Assembly: GCF_021389955.1 (NCBI RefSeq)
Contig: NZ_CP089980.1
Location: 4,769,001-4,833,000, forward strand
Reading direction: 5' to 3'
DNA from: Fulvivirga maritima
GTDB taxonomy: Bacteria > Bacteroidota > Bacteroidia > Cytophagales > Cyclobacteriaceae
DNA: 64,000 nucleotides
Shown here: positions 26,245-37,937 of the stretch, piece after piece
How positions within the stretch are numbered: position 1 is the stretch's first letter
Layout: the number at the start of each line of letters is the position of its first letter
The notes under the pieces: generated by a model
What the model was told of the DNA's origin: nothing
What the model saw: the letters and a program-made list of their open reading frames with translations, nothing else
The model's database searches: none
Program-made: the position numbers and the translations under genes

Positions 26245-27826
26245 ATGATGAAAATTATATTTACCCTACTTTTTATAATTGTATATGCTTTACAAGGTAT
26301 ACAAGCCCAAGTACCAAAGCCGGTTAAACTCACCATAGAAAATGGTAAAATCGAAGGCTTTAATGATGATGAGCAACACGTAGATAAGTTTCTGGGTATT
26401 CCTTATGCACAACCTCCTGTAGGTGAGTTAAGGTGGAAAGCACCACAGCCTTTAACGGACTGGAGTGAAACCAGAGATACTAAAAAATTTGGACCAACTC
26501 CAATGCAGGCAGATGTTTTTGGAGATATGGTGTTTCGCTCTGAAAAAATGAGCGAAGATTGTCTTTATCTGAACGTCTGGACTCCTGATAGTAGAAAGAA
26601 AAATGCCGCTTTACCAGTGTTAGTTTATTTCTATGGTGGCGGTTATGTGGCAGGAGGAAGCTCTGAGCCCCGATATGATGGAGCCTCTATGGCGCAGAAA
26701 GGCATAGTAACGGTTACGGTGAATTATAGGCTTAACATTTTTGGTTTCTTTGCCCATCCACAATTGAGCGAGGAGGCTGCTTATAAAGCTTCTGGTAACT
26801 ACGGCTTGCTAGATCAAGCTGCTGCTTTACAGTGGGTGAAAGATAATATCAAAGCCTTTGGCGGTGATCCTGATAGAGTTACGATAGCAGGAGAATCTGC
26901 GGGCTCTATTTCTGTGAGTTCACAAATGGCTTCTCCATTATCCAAACATCTGATTGCTGGAGCTATAGGAGAGAGCGGAGCGGCTATTAAGCCCACATTA
27001 GCTCCGGTTTCTTTAGAAGAAGCAGAGAGTATAGGAATGAAGTTCGCTACTACATTCGGATATTATTCTTTGAAAGAATTACGCAAAGCCAGTACAGAAG
27101 AAATTTTCGAAAAATATAAAAAATCAGGGTTTTTTGGTTTTCCTTCGGTAATAGATGGGTACTTCTTTCCTAAAACTTTACCGGAAATATTTAAAGCAGG
27201 TGAGCAATCACAGGTTCCACTATTGCTAGGCTGGAATTCTGCGGAAATTCCCGGTATGGCTTTTATGCAAGGTCAGCCTTATACAGATGAGGCTTATATC
27301 AAAAATGTGAAACAGGCGTACCCTGATACCTATGAAGAAGTGCTGAAATTATACCCACATACAAGTGAGGAGGAAATAGCCCTTTCGGCTACAGCTTTAG
27401 CTTCTGACCGATTTATATCATATAGTACCTGGAAATGGTTTGATCTTCATCGTAAGCATAGTGATCAGCCTGTGTATAGGTATTTGTTTTCGCAAATTAG
27501 ACCCAAGGCGGCTAATGAAGAAAAACAACCTATCGGAGCTCCGCATGCCTCAGAAATACCTTACTGTATGGGTAATTTATACTTAATGGATGAATTTAAC
27601 TGGACTGATGCCGACAAGAAAACTTCTGCAGTAATGCAGCAGTACTTTGCTAATTTTATTAAAACAGGAGATCCTAATAAAGGAGACCTTCGTAAGTGGC
27701 CTGCTGCTAAGCCTGAAGATGGTACGCCGCCAGTAATGATTATCAATGCTGATTCTAAAGGTGGAAGAAGCTCAAAATGATGGCCGATATGAGTTCTTAG
27801 ATCGAGCCTATGGTAATGACAAGTAA
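26245..27826 (+). CDS. Secreted type-B carboxylesterase, frameshifted near C-terminus
   Basis: Carboxylesterase/lipase-like alpha/beta hydrolase with a signal peptide (cleavage after GIQAQ), the oxyanion segment VYFYGGGYVAGG, nucleophile Ser218 in GESAGS, and a catalytic His in the GAPHASEIPYCMG region. The open frame ends at TGA 27778-27780 (511 aa). Removing one G at 27760/27761 restores a family-like tail, KVEEAQNDGRYEFLDRAYG, ending at TAA 27824-27826. The catalytic core is intact either way, so the product may still work. Single-gene unit, followed directly by a terminator. Confidence 0.88.
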
Positions 27827-27827
27827 C

Positions 27828-27860
27828 AAAAAAGACGGGTGATCATCGCCCGTCTTTTTT
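27828..27860. terminator. Bidirectional intrinsic terminator
   Basis: AAAAAAGACGGG / CCCGTCTTTTTT hairpin between the convergent esterase and SulP genes, with A- and T-runs giving a terminator for both strands. Confidence 0.92.
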
Positions 27861-27871
27861 GTAAGAATTAT

Positions 27872-29404
27872 TTAAGCCAGTTTATCTGTAGCAAGATGGT
27901 AATCAGGATCTTCCAATACATTCACATCTATGATTTGATCTGCATTTTTTAATAATGTCTTACAATCAGGGCTCAGGTGTTTTAAATGAACCGTTTTACC
28001 TGCTTTTTGATATCTTTCCGTTAGTTTGTTTAGCGCTTCTATGGCAGACATATCTACCACACGGCTCTCAGCAAAATCTATAATTACTTCTTCAGGGTCA
28101 TTAGCTATGTCAAACTTCTCATTAAAGGCAGTAACAGAACCAAAAAACAAAGGCCCTTTTATTTCATAATGTTTTACTCCATTGGCATCAATTGTTTTTC
28201 TGGCTCTTATGCGTTTAGCATTGTCCCAGGCAAAAACTAATGCCGCTATAATTACACCTATAACCACAGCCAGTGCCAGGTTATGCAGCACTATAGTTAC
28301 CAGCGTAACCATTACCATCACAAAGATGTCTGACTTAGGCATTTTGTTAAATATTTTAAGGCTGGCCCACTCAAAAGTACCTATTGATACCATGATCATC
28401 AGTCCTGTAAGAGCTGCCATGGGTAGCTTACCCACTAAATTGGCCCCGAACATAATGAACATAAGCAATAACACAGAAGCTACTATGCCTGATAGTCTGG
28501 CCCGGGCTCCATTAGAAATATTGATAAGGCTTTGACCTAACATAGCACAACCGCCCATTCCAGAGAAAAATCCTGAGGTTACATTAGCCAATCCCTGTGC
28601 CACCGCTTCTTTGTTGCCACGTCCTCTGGTTTCAGTAATTTCGTCTATAATATCTAGTGTAAGTAAACTTTCTATTAATCCTACACCTGCCATAATTAGA
28701 GCATAAGGAAAAATAATACGTAATGTCTCAAAACTATAATCTATGTTAGGAATGTGAAAAGGAGGGAAGCCCCCTTCAATTGAAGCAAGATCACCTACGG
28801 TTTTGGTATCAATGTTAAAAATGGCCACTATGCCAAATATGGCGAAGATAGCTACTAATGAAGCAGGAACTACTTTTGTTATTTTAGGTAATCCCCAAAT
28901 GATGAGCATAGTTATAAGTACCAGCCCCAGCATTATATATAGAGGTTCACCAGTCAGCCAATTTTCGTTTTTGTCTTGAAACTGGGCCAGCTGTGCTGTG
29001 AAAATGATGAAGGCCAGTCCATTTACAAAACCATATACCACTGGCTGAGGCACTAATCGAATAAGTTTACCCAGCTTTAAGAATCCGGCCACTATTTGTA
29101 TAAGACCGGCTAGTACTACGGTAGCAAAGATATACTCCACCCCATGACTTAGAGATAAAGAGGCAATAACTACAGCCACGGCACCGGTGGCTCCGGAAAT
29201 TTGCCCGGGGCGCCCACCAAATATGGAGGTGATGAGTCCCATCACAAAAGCGGCATATAAGCCGGTAAGTGGTGAAAGTTTAGCCATAAGCGCAAAGGCT
29301 ACCGCTTCCGGTATAAGGGCGATGGCCACGGTCATACCAGAAAGTACTTCCGTTTTGTAGTCTACACGTTGTGTAAGATCAAAAAGGTTGAGATACTTTT
29401 TCAT
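27872..29404 (-). CDS. SulP-family anion transporter with STAS domain
   Basis: A 510-residue inner-membrane transporter with about 10-14 helices in residues 20-400 (family stretches IPEAVAFALMAKLSPLTGLYAAF and GGRPGQISGATGAVAVV) and a C-terminal STAS domain (about 410-495; DFAESRVVDMSAIEALNKL). SulP members move sulfate, bicarbonate or other anions; the sequence does not decide which. It is transcribed alone, and the IS copy lies 229 bases upstream of its start. Confidence 0.92.
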   Translation of the reverse strand: MKKYLNLFDLTQRVDYKTEVLSGMTVAIALIPEAVAFALMAKLSPLTGLYAAFVMGLITSIFGGRPGQISGATGAVAVVIASLSLSHGVEYIFATVVLAGLIQIVAGFLKLGKLIRLVPQPVVYGFVNGLAFIIFTAQLAQFQDKNENWLTGEPLYIMLGLVLITMLIIWGLPKITKVVPASLVAIFAIFGIVAIFNIDTKTVGDLASIEGGFPPFHIPNIDYSFETLRIIFPYALIMAGVGLIESLLTLDIIDEITETRGRGNKEAVAQGLANVTSGFFSGMGGCAMLGQSLINISNGARARLSGIVASVLLLMFIMFGANLVGKLPMAALTGLMIMVSIGTFEWASLKIFNKMPKSDIFVMVMVTLVTIVLHNLALAVVIGVIIAALVFAWDNAKRIRARKTIDANGVKHYEIKGPLFFGSVTAFNEKFDIANDPEEVIIDFAESRVVDMSAIEALNKLTERYQKAGKTVHLKHLSPDCKTLLKNADQIIDVNVLEDPDYHLATDKLA

Positions 29405-29633
29405 TTATAAAAGTTCAAATAAAAAGGATGTATTAAAATACTTATTAGAAAATAGCGTATTCAGAAAAACATGAAAACAGCAAAATATTCATGCGGATGC
29501 TAGTGCATCAGTGCGGAGTAGATATTGAAGTGAATATTGCTTTTACAGTCATATTTTAAAATTATAAGAATTGCGAAGATACTACTTTTAATTCAATAAC
29601 GAAGTTTATAGGATTATTTATTGAATTAAAAAC

Positions 29634-31025
29634 CACTAGTGTCCGACTAAACTCTGGTCTAAGAAATTTTAGCGATTCTAAGCAAAAATAAAGTGGTTTT
29701 CTTCTAATCTGGAAAAGTGAGCCCTCTATGGACTAAATAAAGGGTATTGATTGGTTTTATATATTGTTTTTTGAAGTTCTAGGTCTGGATTGTTTAGAAA
29801 GCGGGTAAGGTGAACATAGGCCATCAAGTGAAACCTTACCAATGAGACCATATTAGAGAAGGCCCATCTTTTTTTGATCTGTTTTCGGACTACTTCCATC
29901 AATAATAGACAGATCAGGGCACTCCAAATTTGGATCTCAATAGCATTTTGGTTGTCCCCCAGAAAATATTTGAGAGGAAAGTTCTGCTTCAGCTTTTTAA
30001 ATAAAAGCTCTATCTGCCATCGGTATTTATAAATGGCCGCTATTGTGGCTGCTTCCAACTCCATATTATTGGTCATAAACACTAATAATTTATTATTGAG
30101 GTCATCATAATAGGCTATTCTTCTATTTTGAAGCTCTTGCACTTGTCCATCAGTCTTGAAACTGATAACAACTTTTTCATCCTTAAGTACACAAAAGTCT
30201 TTATCTTCAGGCAGTTCTAGCTCATCTATTGATTGATATCTGGCATTTTCCTTCATTCTAGTAATGTAAAATATCCCTTGATGACTCCATTGTGCGTATT
30301 GTCTATAATCGATATACCCTTTATCCATCACCACATAGGATCCTTCTGGGAGTTGTAATTGCTTTAAAAATGTATGATCATGCTGACTTCCCTTGGTCAA
30401 CCGTACTAAACATGGCATTAATTCTGCCGCATGAATCATTACATGAGCTTTAATGCCTCCCTTGCTTTTGCCATCTTTTCTAGGGCGTCCTGCTACCTTG
30501 AGAATATCTTTAAACAGACTAATAATCGTTGAATCAACAATATAAAGTTTATTGAGAACTTCCATTCTCAAGCGGCTGTCCGGCAAAAGGTGCCGATACT
30601 TTTTAAACAATTTCATGTAAATGTCTGCAAAGACTATACTACTGCGTTTTTTGTTGCTATCTGATAAAGTGGAACGTCTGGGTATAAATTGAATACCTAA
30701 ATGGATCAGCTTGTTTTGGCAGGCCAAAAGCCCCGTAGTAAGCTCTCTGAGAGCACTTGCCCCACTGAAACAGCAGTATAACATGCTTACTAGGTGATGC
30801 CAAGTATTCAATTTCTTGTAATATCTGTCAGATTGGTATTTTGATATTATTTGATTTAACACCGATTTATCTATCAGCGATAATAGTTGAGAAAAGATTG
30901 GCTGTCCGTAGAAATATGTATTTTTACTCATGTGTGATTTTTTGTTGTGGTAAACCGAAAATACACATTATGGGGCACTCTTGAAATTATTCAGAGGCCC
31001 CTATCTTTTTTCTCGGACACTAGTG
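29634..31025 (-). mobile_element. IS4-family insertion sequence, copy 1 (1392 bp)
   Basis: Bounded by 13-bp terminal inverted repeats CACTAGTGTCCGA (29634-29646 and complement at 31013-31025) and flanked by a perfect 9-bp target duplication, ATTAAAAAC (29625-29633 and 31026-31034). It carries one transposase gene. The intact duplication shows simple insertion into the gap between the SulP gene and the Nudix-like regulator. A nearly identical copy in the same orientation is at 51843-53233. Confidence 0.95.
29726..30931 (-). CDS. IS4-family DDE transposase (copy 1)
   Basis: A 401-residue transposase with an N-terminal DUF4372-like region, a DDE catalytic core (TIISLFKDILKVAG; VVMDKGYIDY) and the IS4 signature Y-x2-R-x3-E-x6-K in YKYRWQIELLFKKLK. 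It cuts and joins the ends of this IS. The predicted protein is identical to that of copy 2. Confidence 0.95.
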   Translation of the reverse strand: MSKNTYFYGQPIFSQLLSLIDKSVLNQIISKYQSDRYYKKLNTWHHLVSMLYCCFSGASALRELTTGLLACQNKLIHLGIQFIPRRSTLSDSNKKRSSIVFADIYMKLFKKYRHLLPDSRLRMEVLNKLYIVDSTIISLFKDILKVAGRPRKDGKSKGGIKAHVMIHAAELMPCLVRLTKGSQHDHTFLKQLQLPEGSYVVMDKGYIDYRQYAQWSHQGIFYITRMKENARYQSIDELELPEDKDFCVLKDEKVVISFKTDGQVQELQNRRIAYYDDLNNKLLVFMTNNMELEAATIAAIYKYRWQIELLFKKLKQNFPLKYFLGDNQNAIEIQIWSALICLLLMEVVRKQIKKRWAFSNMVSLVRFHLMAYVHLTRFLNNPDLELQKTIYKTNQYPLFSP

Positions 31026-31131
31026 ATTAAAAACTAAGTGATAGGCCCGGTTGTCTATACTTACACGATAAATAAGGAAATGGAGGATTTCTCGAAAATT
31101 TTATCAACTTTGTGATTAAACAAACAATAAG

Positions 31132-31881
31132 GTGTATAGAATTAATACAATTAATTTTCAAGCTGGACTTTCTGTTGATTGCGTTATTTTTGGATTTCAT
31201 GAAAACCAGCTCAAGGTGTTGCTCATGAAGCTCAAGAATATGGAAGTCTGGGGCTTGCCTGGAGGTTTTGTGAGAAAGGATAAAAATGTGGATGATGAGG
31301 CCGAAGCCGTACTCGAAGAAAGAACAGGTCTTAGAGATATTTTTCTTCGTCAGTTTTACTTCTTTGGTCATTTAAATAGAAATGACGCTCAGCATGTTCA
31401 AGATTTGATAGAAAATGAAGTGGTTGATCCTGCCATGGAGGAGTGGTTTCAGCAACGCTTTGTTTCTGTTGGGTATTATGCGCTGGTAGAATATTCTAAA
31501 GTACAGCAACCCATACCTGATGATACTTCTGCCTATTGTAGCTGGGTGCCTATTACAGAGCTCCCCGAGTTAATTTTGGATCATGAGTATATAATTAAAA
31601 AGGCACATAATACCTTAAAAAGAGAATTGAATTACCAACCTATAGGGCTCAATCTACTGCCCGAGTTATTTACTATGCCTGAGCTGCAGGCTCTGTATGA
31701 AACGGTACTCCAAAAGGATCTGGATAGAAGGAATTTCAGAAGAAAAATGTTGGCCTACCAAATTCTTGTAGATACTAATAAAAAGAGAACCGGAGTAGGG
31801 CATAAGGCCCCAATTCTTTACAGCTTTGACAAGCTCAGGTACTTCGCCGCAATGAAAGATGGTTTTAGTTCTGGTTGGTAA
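31132..31881 (+). CDS. Nudix-domain transcriptional regulator (NrtR/AraR-like)
   Basis: A 249-residue protein: Nudix fold (about 5-145) with a degenerate Nudix box (GGFVRKDKNVDDEAEAVLEERTG, lacking the R-E pair needed for hydrolysis), then a winged-helix-like C-terminal domain (about 160-245; ELFTMPELQALYETVLQKDL, FRRKMLAYQIL). Such proteins are sugar- or NAD-metabolite-responsive regulators. A stop lies just upstream in frame, so GTG 31132 is the only good start; the first ATG would cut the fold. The sugar permease and isomerase genes follow. Confidence 0.85.
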   Translation: MYRINTINFQAGLSVDCVIFGFHENQLKVLLMKLKNMEVWGLPGGFVRKDKNVDDEAEAVLEERTGLRDIFLRQFYFFGHLNRNDAQHVQDLIENEVVDPAMEEWFQQRFVSVGYYALVEYSKVQQPIPDDTSAYCSWVPITELPELILDHEYIIKKAHNTLKRELNYQPIGLNLLPELFTMPELQALYETVLQKDLDRRNFRRKMLAYQILVDTNKKRTGVGHKAPILYSFDKLRYFAAMKDGFSSGW

Positions 31882-31982
31882 TATAAGATTTTGCTTTAAT
31901 AAAACGATTTAGCATAAAAATCTGTAAATTTATGCCAATGTATTACCTTTGGTAATCGATTGAATACTTACTACAAAAACTT

Positions 31983-33347
31983 ATGAATAAAAATACTAAA
32001 GCGCTGGCCATACTCACGCTGCTGTTCTTTATGTGGGGGTTCATTACCTCTATGAATGACATTCTTATTCCATATATGAAGGAGGTCTTTGAGTTATCTA
32101 ATTTTAAATCCCTTCTGGTACAGAGTGCATTCTTTTTAGCCTATTTTATTGGTTCTTTAGCTTATTTTATTGCTTCCTTGAGTTTGGGCGATCCTATCAA
32201 TAAACTGGGGTATAAAAAGACCATTACTTTTGGATTGATACTATCAAGTATCGGGTGTTTACTTTTTGTGCCTGCTTCTATGGCTGAAGTATATGCCTTG
32301 TTCTTACTCGCGCTGTTTGTGTTGGGCTTAGGACTTACGGTTTTGCAGATATCATGTAATCCTATAGTGATTTTATTGGGTAAGCCAGAAACTGCATCTG
32401 GTAGACTTAACCTTACTCAGGCATTTAACTCATTAGGTACCACGCTGGCACCTGTAGTAGGAGGATTTTTCATATTTAAATTCTTTGCTTCTGATGGTGT
32501 GCTTACCGCAGAAAATGTAAAAATGCCTTATTTAATGTTGAGCGGTTTGTTCATAGTGGTGGCGTTGCTGTTTTCTATGAGTAAAATTCCTTCTTTTAAG
32601 GATGATGATGATACCAATCATGGCTTTACTATTCTAAAATTTGCTCAGGTAAGGTGGGGTATGTTCGGTATCTTTTGCTACGTGGGTGCTGAGGTAGCTG
32701 TAGGTAGTTTAATGATTGGCTACTTAGGACATGATAATGTATTAGGGCTTGATCACTTGGAGGCGAGTAAATATTTGGCCTACTATTATTGGGGTGGAGC
32801 TATGATTGGCCGCTTTTTGGGAGGTATCAATATTAATGATCAGCCATTAAAGAAAAAGGCTTTATTTTCATTAGGAATTATATTTTTAATAACGCCGCTT
32901 ATAGTATACCTGTCAGGTTTGAGCATTAGCGAAATGTGGCCTTATTTCATTTTCATAGGTATTAACCTGGCACTTTTCCTTTTAATAGGCAAAAACGCCA
33001 GACTTATGCTGGGTGTATTCGCATTGGTGAATATTTCATTTCTTGTAATCACTATTTTAGAAGTACCAGGTATGATGGTGTGGCCTATTTTATCTATAGG
33101 TCTGTTTAACTCTATCATGTGGTCAAACGTATTTTCTTTATCTACTCAAGGCTTAGGAAAATACACCAGTCAGGGGTCATCTTTATTAATTATGGCTATT
33201 TTAGGGGGAGCGATCATTCCTCCACTTCAGGGGCTGGTAGCAGATCATTTTACCTTAGGATATTCATTTTTAATACCTATGCTTTGTTACTTCTACCTGT
33301 TTTTATATAGTGTTCGTTATAACAAAATTTATACGCAAATCGACTAA
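31983..33347 (+). CDS. Sugar MFS transporter (FucP/GluP-like)
   Basis: A 454-residue, 12-helix permease. The start (LLFFMWGFITSMNDILIPYMK) is the hallmark of the fucose/glucose-galactose-type proton symporters of Bacteroidota. The sugar cannot be read from the sequence, but the phosphomannose isomerase gene 11 bases downstream points to mannose or a related hexose. A TACCTTTG (31944-31951) upstream resembles a -7 element. Confidence 0.9.
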   Translation: MNKNTKALAILTLLFFMWGFITSMNDILIPYMKEVFELSNFKSLLVQSAFFLAYFIGSLAYFIASLSLGDPINKLGYKKTITFGLILSSIGCLLFVPASMAEVYALFLLALFVLGLGLTVLQISCNPIVILLGKPETASGRLNLTQAFNSLGTTLAPVVGGFFIFKFFASDGVLTAENVKMPYLMLSGLFIVVALLFSMSKIPSFKDDDDTNHGFTILKFAQVRWGMFGIFCYVGAEVAVGSLMIGYLGHDNVLGLDHLEASKYLAYYYWGGAMIGRFLGGININDQPLKKKALFSLGIIFLITPLIVYLSGLSISEMWPYFIFIGINLALFLLIGKNARLMLGVFALVNISFLVITILEVPGMMVWPILSIGLFNSIMWSNVFSLSTQGLGKYTSQGSSLLIMAILGGAIIPPLQGLVADHFTLGYSFLIPMLCYFYLFLYSVRYNKIYTQID

Positions 33348-33358
33348 CTTATTTTAAT

Positions 33359-34348
33359 ATGTCAGAGCAATTGTATCCATTGAAATTCAAAACCATTTTT
33401 AAAGATAAAATTTGGGGTGGTACAAAAATAAAGGATGTGCTTCATAAGGATTATTCTCCACTGCCTAACTGCGGAGAGACCTGGGAGCTTTCAGGGGTAG
33501 AAGGTAATGTTTCTTTTGTGGCTAATGGCCGTTTGGAAGGAGAGCCGCTTACTACTCTTATCGCTAATTATAAGGATAAGCTGGTAGGGAAGAAGGTGTA
33601 TGAGACTTACGGAGGACAGTTTCCGCTGCTTATCAAGTTTATAGATGCTAATGATGACCTTTCTATACAGGTTCACCCAGATGATAAGTTGGCTAAAGAA
33701 AGGCATAACTCTTTTGGTAAAACTGAAATGTGGTATATCATCCAGGCAGATGAAGATGCTACACTTATTACCGGCTTTAATCAGGAAGTAGATAAAGAAG
33801 CCTATTTAGAGTATTTTAATAGTGGTAAGTTAACAGATATTCTTAATAAGGAGAAGGTAGCTGAAGATGATGTGTTTTTCATACCTGCGGGTAGAGTGCA
33901 TACCATTGGTAAAGGAATTATGCTGGCAGAAATTCAGCAGAGCTCAGATGTAACTTATCGTATTTATGACTTTGACAGAACTGACGATAAAGGCAATAAA
34001 AGAGAGCTACATGTAGAAGAGGCAGTAGATGCTATTGATTATAAATTTTATGATGAATATAAATCTAATAAGCCTGTAGAGCTAAATAAAAATACCGCTT
34101 TGGTAGAGTGTCCTTTCTTTGAGACTAATAGAATGGTGATAGATGATGAAATGAAGAAGGATTATTCTTCTTTAGATTCTTTCGTGATTCTGGTTTTCCT
34201 GGAAGGAGAAACTACTATAACAGCAGGAGATTTTAAAATGCAAGCTACGTTGGGAGATGTGGTGCTTATACCGGCAGAGGTGAATGATATAGTGCTTACA
34301 CCATTAGCAAAAAGCAAAGTATTAGAAACGTACATTCCTAATTTTTAA
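33359..34348 (+). CDS. manA: Type I phosphomannose isomerase (mannose-6-phosphate isomerase)
   Basis: A 329-residue zinc enzyme interconverting mannose-6-phosphate and fructose-6-phosphate. It shows the cupin metal motif QVHPDD, then GKTEMWYII, and the FFIPAGRVHTIG and YRIYDFDR segments of the active site. It is short compared with enterobacterial ManA but usual for the Bacteroidota/Firmicutes form. It is in one run with the sugar permease and followed by a terminator. Confidence 0.92.
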   Translation: MSEQLYPLKFKTIFKDKIWGGTKIKDVLHKDYSPLPNCGETWELSGVEGNVSFVANGRLEGEPLTTLIANYKDKLVGKKVYETYGGQFPLLIKFIDANDDLSIQVHPDDKLAKERHNSFGKTEMWYIIQADEDATLITGFNQEVDKEAYLEYFNSGKLTDILNKEKVAEDDVFFIPAGRVHTIGKGIMLAEIQQSSDVTYRIYDFDRTDDKGNKRELHVEEAVDAIDYKFYDEYKSNKPVELNKNTALVECPFFETNRMVIDDEMKKDYSSLDSFVILVFLEGETTITAGDFKMQATLGDVVLIPAEVNDIVLTPLAKSKVLETYIPNF

Positions 34349-34370
34349 AATAGGAATATATAGATCATAA

Positions 34371-34397
34371 AAAAAGCAGCTCAAGGGCTGCTTTTTT
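34371..34397. terminator. Bidirectional intrinsic terminator
   Basis: AAAAAGCAGC / GCTGCTTTTTT hairpin between convergent manA and dapA, with A- and T-runs on either side. Confidence 0.9.
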
Positions 34398-34416
34398 ATT
34401 TCTGATAGTACAGGTT

Positions 34417-35304
34417 TTATACTGTTACTGCTTGTATTTCAGTTAATCTTTTGGCTATTACTTCTTTTAATTGCTCAGAAGCAGGTACAAGAGGAAGCCT
34501 TACATAGTTTTCACAAATACCTAATTCAGCCAATAATTGTTTAATGCCCACCGGACTGCTTTCGCTATACATGTGAGGGTTAATTTCTAATAGCTTAAAG
34601 GCTTCTTTAGAGGCTTTGCTGAAGTCTCCTTCAGTTACAGCTACTTTAATGTTATGGAAGATATTAGAAAAGGCATTGGCCAAAACCGAAATAACGCCTG
34701 ATCCACCTATAGAATATAAAGGTACCGTAAGCATGTCATCACCAGAGATCAGCATGAAGTCTTCAGGCTTATATTTACAGATATTTAGTGCTTGCTCCAT
34801 ATTACCTGAAGCATCTTTAACACCAATGATATTTTCATGCTCAGCAAGTCTCAAGATAGTCTCAGCAGACATATTTGAGCCTGTTCTTCCAGGAACGTTA
34901 TAAAGAATAACCGGTACAGGACTGGCATCAGCTATTTTAATGTAATGCTGAAATATGCCTTCTTGTGAAGGTTTGCTGTAATAAGGACTTACAGAAAGAA
35001 TGGCATCTACTCCTGAAAGATCAGTTTCTTTAGTGATTTTCAGTGTAGCATTAGTATCATTAACGCCGATACCATAAACTATAGGAAGTTTATCTTCATT
35101 GTTTTCCTTAGTGAAGTCTAATATTTTGGCCTTGTCTGCCAGTGATATGGTGGAACCTTCTCCTGTAGTACCTAAAACAACATAATAGTCTACTCCTTGC
35201 TTAGCGGTGTAAGACAGCAGTCTTTTATAGCTTTGGTAATCTACGTTATCTTCTTTATCAAAAGGAGTAACAAGTGCTACCCCCGTTCCATATAATTTAG
35301 ACAT
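34417..35304 (-). CDS. dapA: 4-hydroxy-tetrahydrodipicolinate synthase
   Basis: A 295-residue TIM-barrel enzyme joining pyruvate and aspartate semialdehyde in lysine/diaminopimelate synthesis. Seen: VLGTTGEGSTI (Thr-Thr pair), catalytic Tyr in ILYNVPGRTGSN and the Schiff-base Lys in IIGVKDASGN. Length is normal. It is the last gene of a run with the DUF6913-type gene and ligA (7- and 3-base gaps). Confidence 0.96.
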   Translation of the reverse strand: MSKLYGTGVALVTPFDKEDNVDYQSYKRLLSYTAKQGVDYYVVLGTTGEGSTISLADKAKILDFTKENNEDKLPIVYGIGVNDTNATLKITKETDLSGVDAILSVSPYYSKPSQEGIFQHYIKIADASPVPVILYNVPGRTGSNMSAETILRLAEHENIIGVKDASGNMEQALNICKYKPEDFMLISGDDMLTVPLYSIGGSGVISVLANAFSNIFHNIKVAVTEGDFSKASKEAFKLLEINPHMYSESSPVGIKQLLAELGICENYVRLPLVPASEQLKEVIAKRLTEIQAVTV

Positions 35305-35311
35305 TTTTATA

Positions 35312-35824
35312 TTAGTTCAATATTTTTGTATACTTATACATCTCATTTACAAGTTCGCGTGTGCTGTTGCTCGGCGTATCAATCATTAATTCGAAAAACT
35401 GTCTGTCAGTTTCATCAAATTTACCTACCCGGCACTTGGCCTTGCTCATAGCTAAAATGTTCTTAATGAGCAGGTTACTTTTTGTGTCCAGATAGAAAAG
35501 GTAATCGAAAGTGGCGTTAACAAATTTATGAACCTGCTCTGCCGTAAAGTTACCCCAAAAACTGATATCTTTTGTAGTGAAGAAATCAAAAAGGAATTCG
35601 AAATTTTCCAAGCCCTTAGGTAAGAGCGTGAGAACATTAACCTTTTTGCCATCATCTTCAAGGGACTTTTTGAAGTCCTTGACTATATGATGTTTTTCCA
35701 GGTCTTCACTGGTATATATTATGCCGATACTCTCAGCATATTGATAATTAGTGCTCAAGCGCTTGGCTTTGTTACTTTTTAGTAGTGAGCTGGTTTTATA
35801 TGAGAGTATTTTTTTATTTAACAT
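35312..35824 (-). CDS. DUF6913-type protein of unknown function
   Basis: A 170-residue cytosolic protein without signal or membrane helix. It appears to be the Bacteroidota family annotated as DUF6913, with an IGIIYTSEDLEKH start and an FDYLFYLDTKSNLLIKNILAMSKAKCRVG core. It may have a Rossmann-like alternating alpha/beta pattern. It sits between ligA and dapA with 3- and 7-base gaps, a placement that suggests co-transcription but not a function. Confidence 0.75.
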   Translation of the reverse strand: MLNKKILSYKTSSLLKSNKAKRLSTNYQYAESIGIIYTSEDLEKHHIVKDFKKSLEDDGKKVNVLTLLPKGLENFEFLFDFFTTKDISFWGNFTAEQVHKFVNATFDYLFYLDTKSNLLIKNILAMSKAKCRVGKFDETDRQFFELMIDTPSNSTRELVNEMYKYTKILN

Positions 35825-35827
35825 TCA

Positions 35828-37924
<2,097 letters not shown>

Positions 37925-37937
37925 TTATGAAGTACTA

